Positions 36,251 through 44,609 of a DNA stretch of 64,000 nt are shown piece by piece. Source of the stretch: Bradyrhizobium sp. WSM471 (GTDB lineage Bacteria; Pseudomonadota; Alphaproteobacteria; Rhizobiales; Xanthobacteraceae); assembly GCF_000244915.1 (NCBI RefSeq), contig NZ_CM001442.1, forward strand, positions 2,728,001-2,792,000. Reading direction: 5' to 3'. Each line of letters opens with the position of its first letter. Within the stretch, counting starts at the first letter, position 1. The notes below the pieces were generated by a model. It made no database searches, was not told where the DNA came from, and saw nothing but the letters and a program-made list of their open reading frames with translations. The position numbers and the translations under genes were made by a program.

Positions 36251-37084
36251 ATGCAGGATCGTTGTACGCGCGACAAGCCGGAGCTCGTGTGGCGGGGGAG
36301 TCGCCCGATTCCGTCCTCACGCAAGGTCGCAGAGGAACGGCCGATTGCGCTCACGTACAACGGCTCGACTTACGCGGTGATGATGGCCTCTCCCGTTGAC
36401 CTCCTGGACTTCGGCGTAGGCTTCAGCTTGAGCGAGGGCATTGTGGAGCATGGCGAGGACATCATCAGCATCGAAGTCGTCGAGCTCGAGCTCGGTTGCG
36501 AAGTACGGATCTGGCTCGACGACTCCTATGGTGATCTCCTCGCCAACAGGCGGAGGGCGATGGTCGGGCCGGTCGGCTGCGGCCTGTGCGGAATTGAGAG
36601 CTTGGAACAGGCTTGCCCGCGGCCGACGCGCGTAGTCAGCGAAGGCGGGTTTCGCCCGGTCGACATTCTGGAGGCGATGCGCTCCTTGCGACCGCTCCAG
36701 CCTCATAACCAGGCGACGGGCGCGATGCACGCTGCGGCCTTCTGGGACGGCCATGACATCCGATTGGTAAGGGAAGATGTCGGACGCCACAATGCGCTGG
36801 ACAAACTCGCTGGTGCGGCGGCCAGAGTCGGGCTCGAAATGTCACGGGGGGCTGTCCTCATGACCAGTCGGGTCTCCGTCGAACTGGTTCAGAAGACGGC
36901 ACGAATGGGCGTGCCCTTGCTCATCGCCGTCTCCGCACCGACTTCGCTGGCGATCGAGACCGCTGAGCGTGCCGGCGTGACGCTCGTCGCGGTCGCGCGC
37001 GACGATGGCTACGAAATATTTAGCCACGCCGGCCGACTGATCTTTGGAGAGGAGTTGGGTTCCGCTGCGCTGGGCCGGCTCTGA
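36251..37084 (+). CDS. fdhD: Formate dehydrogenase accessory sulfurtransferase FdhD
   Basis: The 277-residue product is FdhD, which passes sulfur from a cysteine desulfurase to the molybdenum cofactor of formate dehydrogenase-type enzymes. The CGLCG motif with the sulfur-carrying cysteines lies near residue 111, and HAAAFWDGHDIRLVREDVGRHNALDK, near 160-180, is the family's cofactor-binding block (shown here by its ends HAAAFWDG and EDVGRHNALDK). A GGAG ribosome site precedes the ATG. The likely client is the divergent FdhF/YdeP-type enzyme at 33639. Confidence 0.94.
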   Translation: MQDRCTRDKPELVWRGSRPIPSSRKVAEERPIALTYNGSTYAVMMASPVDLLDFGVGFSLSEGIVEHGEDIISIEVVELELGCEVRIWLDDSYGDLLANRRRAMVGPVGCGLCGIESLEQACPRPTRVVSEGGFRPVDILEAMRSLRPLQPHNQATGAMHAAAFWDGHDIRLVREDVGRHNALDKLAGAAARVGLEMSRGAVLMTSRVSVELVQKTARMGVPLLIAVSAPTSLAIETAERAGVTLVAVARDDGYEIFSHAGRLIFGEELGSAALGRL

Positions 37085-37302
37085 CTTGCTTTCCGCAAGA
37101 CCTTGGCAACCCAGCTCTGTCCCAGAGAACGTCGTGTGCCTTCGTTCGGTCTCGTACCGACATCGCATCACTCAACTGTTTGGGTCGGAACGTCCGAAGC
37201 CCCCCAGCGCGTCGGTCCGAGCCGCCCTTCGGTTCGAGGAGAAGGCCTCAAATCAGGATGATGGAACGGAGAATAGGAGTAGTCCTGAAAAAGGAACCGC
37301 CG

Positions 37303-38154
37303 ATGGCCCGAGTGCGTACTCTCCGCAGACCCGCGGACCGTTCCGATCGATCCTCGGAGATTGCGGGGAGCGCAGCAATGCAGGACGGCCGGGCGACAGG
37401 CCTAGTTCCGACATCAATTGCGCCTGGAGGCCGCGTTGGCCCCTTGGCTGCACGGAACAAGCTGCTGCGTTGCATCCCAAAAACCGAGCTCACAGTACTC
37501 CAGTCGATCGGGACGCATGTCGAGCTCAAGCCGCGTCAGGTCCTTCATCATTGGCGCTTGCCGATGGAATATGTCTACTTTCTTGGCAGTGGTCTCGTAT
37601 CGGTCTCAGCCAAGGTCGAGGCCGGGCGCTTCGTGGAGGCTTGGCTGGTGGGCTCCGAGGGAATGATCGGCGCGCCCTGCGTTTTGGCGCCGGAGGATCC
37701 GATGCCGCCGCACCGTCGGGTCGTTCAGGTGGGCGGAGCGGCACTACGAATTCCGACGCCGGCTTTTCTCGCCGCGCTTGACGATCTTGGGACCCTCCGT
37801 GGAGTGATCCTCTCTTACATCAATCTTGTCCTGTTTCAGACCTCACAGGCGGGAGCCTGCAACTCGCTCCATTCCGTCAAGCAGCGACTTGCCCGCTGGC
37901 TTCTGGTCGCGGCAAACGCAATGGACTCTGGAGAACTGCCGATCACGCATGCTGTTTTAGCTCAATTACTCGGGATTCGTCGGGCCAGTGTCAGCGAATG
38001 TCTCGAGGCGTTCGAACAGGCCGGCATCATCCGCAACACCCGAGCAGCGATAACTCTGGTCGACCGGGCCCAGCTGGAGCATTCCGCCTGTTCGTGCTCT
38101 GGATTGATACAGCGCGAGTACGATCGGCAGATCGGCCGTCGCTTGCGTGCGTGA
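37303..38154 (+). CDS. Crp/Fnr family transcriptional regulator (paralogue B, more distant)
   Basis: The 283-residue product has a variable N-terminus of about 50 residues, a cyclic-nucleotide-binding-like domain (about 55-180) and a winged helix-turn-helix (about 205-265, with ITHAVLAQLLGIRRASVSECL). It shares ACNSLHSVKQRLARWLLVAA with the regulators at 19884 and 49983 but is more divergent. A CSCSG Cys pair follows the wing. The sensed signal is unknown. ATG 37303 has an AAGGAA ribosome site; upstream in-frame codons look like non-coding DNA. It lies 218 bases after fdhD on the same strand. Confidence 0.86.
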   Translation: MARVRTLRRPADRSDRSSEIAGSAAMQDGRATGLVPTSIAPGGRVGPLAARNKLLRCIPKTELTVLQSIGTHVELKPRQVLHHWRLPMEYVYFLGSGLVSVSAKVEAGRFVEAWLVGSEGMIGAPCVLAPEDPMPPHRRVVQVGGAALRIPTPAFLAALDDLGTLRGVILSYINLVLFQTSQAGACNSLHSVKQRLARWLLVAANAMDSGELPITHAVLAQLLGIRRASVSECLEAFEQAGIIRNTRAAITLVDRAQLEHSACSCSGLIQREYDRQIGRRLRA

Positions 38155-38279
38155 GAATTGAATGTGGAATAGCCAATTCTCCAAGCGCTCCGCCCCGAGA
38201 TGATCGTGGGAAACCACAAAGCTCGATTTGAACGAAGGCGATCTTCACAACGTTTCTTCTCCGAGAAAACGGAGGAGCC

Positions 38280-39002
38280 ATGATACCAATTTGGCTAAGA
38301 GATATCGCGCTCGCTTGTCTGGGTGTCGGATTTGTCTGCGCGGTCATCATCGCGATCGACCTCACCCGCCATCCACAGCGTATGTGGATCATGAATGTCG
38401 TCTGGCCAGTGAACGGTCTGTTCGGCACCGTACTGACGTTGTGGCTGTACTACCGGTTCGGCCGGCTTGCGGCCCGGGATGCGACTGAGCAGAACAAGCA
38501 CTCCGACAGCAAGAGGGAGACACCGTTTCCCGTCATGGTCGCGAAAGGTGCCATGCACTGTGGCGCCGGATGTACACTCGGGGACATCATCGCCGAGAGC
38601 CTTGTGCTCGCGTTTCCGGTGATCGCGATCTGGGCGGGATGGAAGAGTCTGTTTTCAGAGAAGATGTTCGCGATCTGGGTGGTGGATTACCTGTTCGCCT
38701 TCGTGCTCGGCGTCGCGTTCCAGTACTTCACGATCAAGCCGATGCGCGACTTGTCGCCAGGCGCGGGCGTCGTTCAAGCCGTGAAGGCAGACACTCTCTC
38801 GCTGACTGCGTGGCAAATCGGTATGTACGGATTTATGGCGATCGCGCAGTTTGCGATCTTCAGGAATCTCTTCGGGGTGAGGCTGGAGCCGTCGATGCCG
38901 GAGTTTTGGTTCATGATGCAGATCGCGATGCTTGCGGGCTTTTTCACGAGCTACCCAGTGAATTGGTGGCTTATAGAGGCCGGCGTGAAAGAACGCATGT
39001 AG
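38280..39002 (+). CDS. DUF4396 family membrane protein
   Basis: The 240-residue product has five or six transmembrane helices and the DUF4396 landmark MHCGAGCTLGDIIAE near residue 90, with His and two Cys that could bind a metal, followed by YFTIKPMRDLSPGAG near 145. A second hydrophobic half ends in SYPVNWWLIEAGVKERM. The function is unknown; members sit near metal and stress genes. The GGAGGAGCC ribosome site overlaps a likely strong initiation region before the ATG. A small zinc-ribbon gene follows on the same strand. Confidence 0.85.
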   Translation: MIPIWLRDIALACLGVGFVCAVIIAIDLTRHPQRMWIMNVVWPVNGLFGTVLTLWLYYRFGRLAARDATEQNKHSDSKRETPFPVMVAKGAMHCGAGCTLGDIIAESLVLAFPVIAIWAGWKSLFSEKMFAIWVVDYLFAFVLGVAFQYFTIKPMRDLSPGAGVVQAVKADTLSLTAWQIGMYGFMAIAQFAIFRNLFGVRLEPSMPEFWFMMQIAMLAGFFTSYPVNWWLIEAGVKERM

Positions 39003-39107
39003 GGGCAAGAGGGTGCTGCTTTGGCGACCCCGAACACAATTAGCAACTCTCTTCGCTCGCGACGCTTGGACCAAATGGGGCGCTCGCGCTCAACAGGGAG
39101 AAGTATC

Positions 39108-39260
39108 ATGGCAGCGCATGCAGGTGAGACAGCCCAAGAGACTGGAGACTTCAGGTGTGAGCGATGTCATCAGGCCACTCACGTCACCAAAGGACACAAG
39201 ATTCCGAAATGCCCGCATTGTGGAAGCACGAGCTTCGACACCCGGCGAAACGAGCCGTAG
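39108..39260 (+). CDS. Zinc-ribbon microprotein
   Basis: A 50-residue protein with two CxxC pairs, CERC near residue 17 and CPHC near 35, spaced as in zinc-ribbon or rubredoxin-like knuckles. The core FRCERCHQATHVTKGHKIPK is like small zinc-ribbon proteins that I recall from other alphaproteobacteria. It may bind zinc and contact nucleic acid or protein, but no function is known. ATG 39108 has an AGGGAGAA ribosome site; a longer frame exists upstream and is less likely. Confidence 0.75.
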   Translation: MAAHAGETAQETGDFRCERCHQATHVTKGHKIPKCPHCGSTSFDTRRNEP

Positions 39261-39458
39261 GTGCAACCTTCACTCGGAAGCAGGACGTCAACACAGCCAA
39301 TCTTGCACCGTGATCGCCTCTCGAAGTCTTTCGAACGGCTGACGTACGTCCTGCAGAAATTCCACCATCTAGCGGCTTCTCCAACGAAAATTCGTCGTCG
39401 CCCGGCGCGGTTCTCCAATGATTGAATGCGCCGGGCACTTTTCTACACGCGCAGCGCG

Positions 39459-39968
39459 TCACCACCGATGGTGCGCACGGATCACGCCGTGATGGTGGTG
39501 CCGATAGTGCCGCGGCGCCCAGCCGTAGCTATGACGCCAAGGTTGCGCGCGCCGGACCGTATATCCCCACGGTCTCGGCGCGGACCAGCCGTAGCTATAG
39601 CGCCAGGGGCGCGGGCCCCAGGCGTATGGCCGCGGTCTCCAACCATAGCCACCCCAGTAAGGTGTGTAGGTGTAAGCCGGATAGTACCCACCGTAGCCGT
39701 AGGGGTATCTGTAGCCATAGTACGGCGGATATTCCTCATAATACGGGGTCGCAAAGGCTGAGCCAATCAAGGCTCCTGCCAGCAGGCCGGCGCCGATTCC
39801 CCAGCCGCCACGCCATCGAACCTGGGTCAGATTATCCTGCACTGCCGACGTGTGCTGCGTGGAGCTCGCGGCTGCCGAGAGCGGTGTCAGAGGCGCAGCC
39901 TGGCTACTGCTGACAGGAGAAATTGCGATCAGGCCGGTGAGAGAAAGGACAAGTGTGAGTCTCCGCAT
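39459..39968 (-). CDS. Secreted Tyr/Gly/Trp-rich low-complexity protein
   Basis: The 169-residue product has a signal peptide (about residues 1-24), a glycine-rich hydrophobic segment (GAGLLAGALIGSAFA, about 58-72) and then a tail dominated by Tyr, Pro, Gly, Trp and Arg, with repeats like YGYRYPYGYGGYYP and RPWRYSYGWSAPRPWGY, ending in a His cluster. The layout resembles the BA14K-type proteins but lacks their C-terminal signature. It is probably exported or surface-attached; the function is unknown. A GTAC-N6-GTAC dyad lies 112 bases upstream of its start. Confidence 0.72.
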   Translation of the reverse strand: MRRLTLVLSLTGLIAISPVSSSQAAPLTPLSAAASSTQHTSAVQDNLTQVRWRGGWGIGAGLLAGALIGSAFATPYYEEYPPYYGYRYPYGYGGYYPAYTYTPYWGGYGWRPRPYAWGPRPWRYSYGWSAPRPWGYTVRRAQPWRHSYGWAPRHYRHHHHGVIRAHHRW

Positions 39969-40080
39969 CTGTGGCTCCTGTAATTTCAGAATGCGGTCTC
40001 AACATCAGCCTGCAATCTTGGTTTCTCGGGTCAAGGGTTCGGGACACTATGTCGCGCCGATTGCCGGTCAGACACACGAG

Positions 40081-40096
40081 TGTACGACACCGTACC
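40081..40096. promoter_or_regulatory. Candidate Crp/Fnr-type operator, site 3
   Basis: TGTACGACACCGTACC has two exact GTAC halves 10 bases apart. It lies 112 bases upstream of the Tyr/Gly/Trp-rich secreted protein gene and outside the 3' end of the PerM-like gene. Confidence 0.5.
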
Positions 40097-40136
40097 AACT
40101 CCGTGGCCTCCGCACCTTTTCAACAGTGTTCCTGAA

Positions 40137-41177
40137 CTAGGCAGCCTGTTTACTCTCGCGCTCCAGGAAACCTTCGACATAGATCATGCGGACAGCAACG
40201 AGCAGAACGGCGATCAAGGGCGTGGCAACGATCAGTCCGATCAAACCGAAGAGAGTGCCAAGGATCGTTTGGGAAAGTATCGTCAGTGCGGGTGGCAGCG
40301 AGACAGTTCGTTTCTGAATCCATGGTGCGATGACATTTCCCTCCAACAGCTGGATCGTCAAAAACAAGAGAGCGACCCAAGCGGCAAGAGCAGGAGACTG
40401 TGCCAGAGCCACGAGGATCGCCGGCAGTGCGCCTGCAAGTGCCCCGATGTATGGCACGAAGTTCAGAAGGGCCGCCAGCAGGGCCAGTGATAGTGGCAAG
40501 GGCGAACCGATGAGGAGAAGGCCAAATCCGAGGAGCAGACCAACGATCAGCATGTCGACGAGTTGACCAAGAAACCAGAGCCTAAGCGTAGCACCGAGCT
40601 CTCCGGCAACTTCTCGGCCGCGAGGTCGCCAGGCCATTGGAAGCAAACGAAGCGAGCCTTCGAGATACAATTGGGGCGACGCAGCGAGGAATATCGCTGT
40701 CGCCGCCGTCACGACGAGAGTGCCACCTATGCCGAGAACGGAGCCAACGACGCCGGTGACGTAGCCTGTCAGGCCAGTGCGCAGAGACTTTCCGGCGATC
40801 TGCAACTGTTGAGCCAAAATCGAACCCCACGAGCTGTTTTGCAGTTCGCTCCAGATCCGCGCCAGTTGGGTTCTCAGTTGCTGGCTGATCTCGTCGGCCT
40901 GGATGAAAATGGCGCTGCCGCGCCACCACAGCAGCGCACCGAGTGCGAGCCCTGTCACAAGAATGACGGAAATCAAAGACGTGTATGGCCCGAGGCGCGT
41001 TACCCGACGGACCGCGTTGCTGGCGCCCCGCAAAACGCAAGCGATGACCACGGCGCTGAACAAGAGCAACAGTATGTCTCGAAGCAGCCAGACCGAGAGC
41101 GCGAGAAATAGAGCGATTGCGCTTACACGAAGGGTGCGCTCGATATGCCTCACATGGACAGTCAACTTGTCTTCCAA
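40137..41177 (-). CDS. AI-2E family transporter (PerM/TqsA-like)
   Basis: The 346-residue product has about eight transmembrane helices and the family's conserved blocks: a soluble segment near residues 85-125 (RTQLARIWSELQNSS), the GQLVDMLIVGLLLGFGL segment near 205, and the C-terminal motif NFVPYIGALAGALPAILVAL near 240 with LEGNVIAPWIQKRTVSLPP near 280. Members export small molecules or act as Na+/H+ antiporters. The start is TTG at 41177, supported by an AAGGAG ribosome site 5 bases upstream. It diverges from the FAD monooxygenase gene. Confidence 0.85.
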   Translation of the reverse strand: MEDKLTVHVRHIERTLRVSAIALFLALSVWLLRDILLLLFSAVVIACVLRGASNAVRRVTRLGPYTSLISVILVTGLALGALLWWRGSAIFIQADEISQQLRTQLARIWSELQNSSWGSILAQQLQIAGKSLRTGLTGYVTGVVGSVLGIGGTLVVTAATAIFLAASPQLYLEGSLRLLPMAWRPRGREVAGELGATLRLWFLGQLVDMLIVGLLLGFGLLLIGSPLPLSLALLAALLNFVPYIGALAGALPAILVALAQSPALAAWVALLFLTIQLLEGNVIAPWIQKRTVSLPPALTILSQTILGTLFGLIGLIVATPLIAVLLVAVRMIYVEGFLERESKQAA

Positions 41178-41190
41178 TTCGTCTCCTTTG

Positions 41191-41211
41191 TCGGAACAGT
41201 CCAGATTCCGA
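41191..41211. promoter_or_regulatory. 21-bp dyad upstream of the AI-2E family gene
   Basis: TCGGAA (41191-41196) and TTCCGA (41206-41211) are perfect inverted halves with a 9-base spacer. The dyad lies 13 bases from the TTG start, just upstream of the ribosome site, so it could be an operator or an RNA structure. Confidence 0.45.
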
Positions 41212-41407
41212 AGCTCGACATTGAAGTTGCGCAGGCGAGACTACTCGGAACATCATCGCGGCGATCGCGTCGCGATGTATGTAATACTCTGTTGCGGCCT
41301 CAAATGTTCTTGTACGCAAGCGACTAATTCTCGTCCGAGGACCGCCGAAGCACCAGAGCGGGTCGGGCATCGTGTTGCTGATCGTCGTTCGTTTCTGAGG
41401 AGATGGC

Positions 41408-42634
41408 ATGAACAGCGTTCTAATCTCCGGGGTTGGAATTGCCGGACCCGCGCTTGCCTATTGGTTGAAAGCAGCCGGCTTCCAGCCGACGCTCCTCGAG
41501 CGCGCCTCCGCTCTACGGAGCGGAGGCTATGTCATCGATTTTTGGGGGCTCGGCTACACCATCGCTGAACGGATGGGATTGATGCCGGAGATCAGTCGCG
41601 ACGGCTACTACGCCCGAGAGTTTCGGATCGTAGATGAAGCTGGCCGTCGGCTGGCCGGCTTCGGTACCGACGTCTTCTCCGAGTTAACGAATGGACGATA
41701 CGTTACTCTTCAGCGCAGTGACCTCTCGCGCATGCTGTTCGAACGGGCCAGCGGCGTCGAAACCATTTTCGGAGACGAGATCATTCTCGTCGAAGAGAAA
41801 CCAGATTGCGTCGAAGTCCAACTGAAGCACGGCGGCAGGCGGAGGTTCGACCTTCTCGTCGGGGCAGACGGCCTGCATTCAGCCGTGCGCAATCTGGTCT
41901 TTGGACCACAGGCTCACTTCGAGCGGCGTCTGGGGTATATCGTGGCTGCCTTCGAAGCTCACGGCTATCGACCGCGCGACGAGGATGTGTACCTGATCTA
42001 CGGTCAACCGGGCCGCATGGTAGGCCGCTTCACGCTGCGTGATGATCGCACCTTGTTTCTCTTGGTATTTGCCGAGCATCACTCAGTTTTGCCGGAAACG
42101 CCGGCCTCGCAAAAGGCGCTCCTTCGTGAAATCTATGGCGGAGATGGCTGGGAATGCGATCAGATGCTCGCCGAACTGGAGCGCGCCGGTGAACTCTATT
42201 TCGACGCCGTCAGTCAGATCAGGATGCCGAACTGGTCACGAGGTCGGGTGGCGCTCATTGGTGATGCCGCCTTCTGCGTCTCGCTCCTGGCAGGGCAGGG
42301 ATCGGCGCTGGCGATGATTTCAGCTTATGTCTTGGCCGGTGAACTCGCCATGTCCGGTGGACGATATTTGGAGGCGTTTGCGGGATACGAGGCGCGGCTG
42401 AAGAGCTATATAGGCCGAAAACAGCGGGGTGCGGAGCGCTTTGCCGGGGCGCTGGCGCCGAGAACGCGTGTGGGAATGCTCTTCCGCAACGTCGTGGTCA
42501 GAAGTTTCTCGATACCGGGGCTGGCGAGGCTCGCAATTGGGCGGGACATCGCCGACGAACTGGAGCTTCCTGACTACCGCTGGGAGGGCACCATGAATCG
42601 ACGGACAACCACTAAGGGCGTCCAATGGCGGTGA
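41408..42634 (+). CDS. FAD-dependent monooxygenase (aromatic-hydroxylase-like)
   Basis: The 408-residue product is a group A flavin monooxygenase. It has the N-terminal nucleotide fold GVGIAGPALAYWLKAAG near residue 7, the FAD/NAD(P)H motif GADGLHSAVRNLV near 155, and GDAAFCVSLLAGQGSALAM near 282, which corresponds to the usual GDAAH...GQG block but with Phe-Cys in place of His. The family hydroxylates aromatic or tetracycline-like compounds; the substrate is unknown. A GAGGAG ribosome site precedes the ATG. It diverges from the PerM-like gene and is followed by a ClC gene. Confidence 0.88.
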   Translation: MNSVLISGVGIAGPALAYWLKAAGFQPTLLERASALRSGGYVIDFWGLGYTIAERMGLMPEISRDGYYAREFRIVDEAGRRLAGFGTDVFSELTNGRYVTLQRSDLSRMLFERASGVETIFGDEIILVEEKPDCVEVQLKHGGRRRFDLLVGADGLHSAVRNLVFGPQAHFERRLGYIVAAFEAHGYRPRDEDVYLIYGQPGRMVGRFTLRDDRTLFLLVFAEHHSVLPETPASQKALLREIYGGDGWECDQMLAELERAGELYFDAVSQIRMPNWSRGRVALIGDAAFCVSLLAGQGSALAMISAYVLAGELAMSGGRYLEAFAGYEARLKSYIGRKQRGAERFAGALAPRTRVGMLFRNVVVRSFSIPGLARLAIGRDIADELELPDYRWEGTMNRRTTTKGVQWR

Positions 42635-42665
42635 CGTGGAGGCTCGGTGGGCGCGGATTGTCGCC

Positions 42666-44552
42666 ATGCCTCTTGGCAGGAACCGCCTTTCGGAACCAGA
42701 GTTCATATCGGTGTCTGTGCGCAATAGTGGTCAAATGCCCTCGGTCCTGACTTACGGCACGCGAAAAGCCTTGATCGGCAGCAGCATCAAGCCGTTTGCT
42801 GAAGAGCGGAAGGTCAGCCTTCTCGTGCTTTGCGCGCTCGCCTTGGTGATTGGCGTCATGACCGGACTTGGCGCCGTCGGCTTTCGCGCGCTGATCGGCC
42901 TCGTGCACAACTTGTCTTACAATGGCAGGCTGAGCGTCGTTTACGACGCAAACGTCAGTGAGGGCCCCAGTCCTTTCGGCGACTTTGTTCTTCTTGCGCC
43001 TGTGATCGGCGGCCTCATCGTCGTTTTTCTCGTCCGGCGGTTCGCTCCAGAAGCAAAGGGACATGGCGTACCCGAAGTGATGGACGCCATATTCTACAAG
43101 CGCGGCAAAATTCGGGGTACGGTAGCTTTGATAAAGGCGCTGGCGTCCGCAATATCGATCGGAAGCGGCGCCGCCGTCGGGCGCGAAGGCCCTATCATTC
43201 AGATAGGCTCAGCCCTTGGCTCAGCCTTTGCTCAATTCATCGGGCTCTCGACCCGGCAGAGGATCACGCTGCTGTCCGCGGGCGCGGGCGCGGGCATTGC
43301 CGCAACCTTCAATACTCCGCTGGGCGGCGTGCTGTTTGCTCTGGAAATTCTTCTGCCGGAAGTTTCAAACCGGACATTCCTCCCAGTCGTCGTGGCCACG
43401 GGGGCTGCGACGACGATCGGGCGCATCCTGATCGGTCCGGACCCGGCCTTTTCGGTTCCGGATGTGCAATTCAGCATGGTCGCATCCTTCAATGCGCAGG
43501 AAGCTCTCGCATTTGTCCTGCTTGGCTTGTTGTCTGGAGCGGCAGCCTGGGCGTTTATCCGTCTGCTCGTCTTCATGGAAGACGGGTTTCCGAAGCTGTC
43601 TGGCAACGAGTATGTTCAAAATATCATCGGCATGTCGTCAATCGGCCTGATGATGGTGGTGCTCACCCATGCCTTTGGCCACTCCTACGTCGACGGCGTC
43701 GGCTACTCCGTCATTCAGGAGATACTGGACCACAAGATGACGGCGGCGGGGTTACTGGCGCTGCTGTTCGTGCTGAAGCTGTTGGCAACGACGGTCAGCC
43801 TCGGCTGCGGGGCGTCGGGCGGGATCTTCTCGCCATCGCTTTACCTTGGCGCCACGCTGGGGGCCGCCTTTGCCGCTGCAACCAATCCAATCCTGCCTCA
43901 TTCAGGGCTAACGCCATCTTCGGCCGCGATCATTGGAATGGCGGCCATCGTCGGTGCAGGTACGGGCGGCGTCATGACTGCGATCGTGATGGTCTTCGAG
44001 ATGACCCGCGATTACGCAATCATCGTTCCGGTGATCGTTGCGGTGGCGTTGGCTGCAGGCGTCAGGCGTGCACTCGTCAACGAGACGATCTACACGATCA
44101 AGCTGCGCCACCGCGGGCACCGCATTCCGAAGGAGCGGCATATCAACCTCTATCTGGTGAAGCAGGCCCAGGACATCATGGAGAGGCGCTTTATCGTCGC
44201 CGGAGTAGGAACGACACTAAAACAGGCTATGGCTGCGGAAGATATCGATGATGCACTTCCTATCGTGGTTGAGCGCGAAGGCCGAATTGTCGGGCTGATC
44301 CCACCACGTTCCGGCTTATGGGCGGAGTCGCAATCGAACCCAGCTCTCATGGTCGAGCAATTCGTCGAGCGGCGAATGGTCATTTGCCGAGATCAGGACC
44401 TTTTAAGCTTGGTGTTTGCCAGGTTGAAGCGCCATCGGGCCGGCGCGGCAATTGTTGTCCGCTCTGCCTCGCGCCCGCGCGTGAACGATATCGTTGGCGT
44501 CCTCACCAAACGCGTGATCGCCGATGCCGTCATCGACAGCTATGAGGATTGA
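42666..44552 (+). CDS. ClC family chloride channel/transporter with CBS domains
   Basis: The product (about 628 residues) has the ClC core: GHGVPEVMDAI near residue 130, GSGAAVGREGPIIQIGSALG near 170 with the gating glutamate, and GASGGIFSPSLYLGATLG near 380. A C-terminal pair of CBS domains (about residues 500-620) follows. In the helix carrying the second, proton-path glutamate of E. coli ClC (IIEEM), this protein reads FALEIL, with Ile at that position, as in channel-type members. The start is uncertain: GTG 42636, ATG 42666 or ATG 42735, none with a strong ribosome site. Confidence 0.88.
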   Translation: MPLGRNRLSEPEFISVSVRNSGQMPSVLTYGTRKALIGSSIKPFAEERKVSLLVLCALALVIGVMTGLGAVGFRALIGLVHNLSYNGRLSVVYDANVSEGPSPFGDFVLLAPVIGGLIVVFLVRRFAPEAKGHGVPEVMDAIFYKRGKIRGTVALIKALASAISIGSGAAVGREGPIIQIGSALGSAFAQFIGLSTRQRITLLSAGAGAGIAATFNTPLGGVLFALEILLPEVSNRTFLPVVVATGAATTIGRILIGPDPAFSVPDVQFSMVASFNAQEALAFVLLGLLSGAAAWAFIRLLVFMEDGFPKLSGNEYVQNIIGMSSIGLMMVVLTHAFGHSYVDGVGYSVIQEILDHKMTAAGLLALLFVLKLLATTVSLGCGASGGIFSPSLYLGATLGAAFAAATNPILPHSGLTPSSAAIIGMAAIVGAGTGGVMTAIVMVFEMTRDYAIIVPVIVAVALAAGVRRALVNETIYTIKLRHRGHRIPKERHINLYLVKQAQDIMERRFIVAGVGTTLKQAMAAEDIDDALPIVVEREGRIVGLIPPRSGLWAESQSNPALMVEQFVERRMVICRDQDLLSLVFARLKRHRAGAAIVVRSASRPRVNDIVGVLTKRVIADAVIDSYED

Positions 44553-44609
44553 TCCGTTCAAAAATGAGGCGCTTGTCGCCTGCGCTTGAAGGGTCATTGG
44601 AGACGAGAC

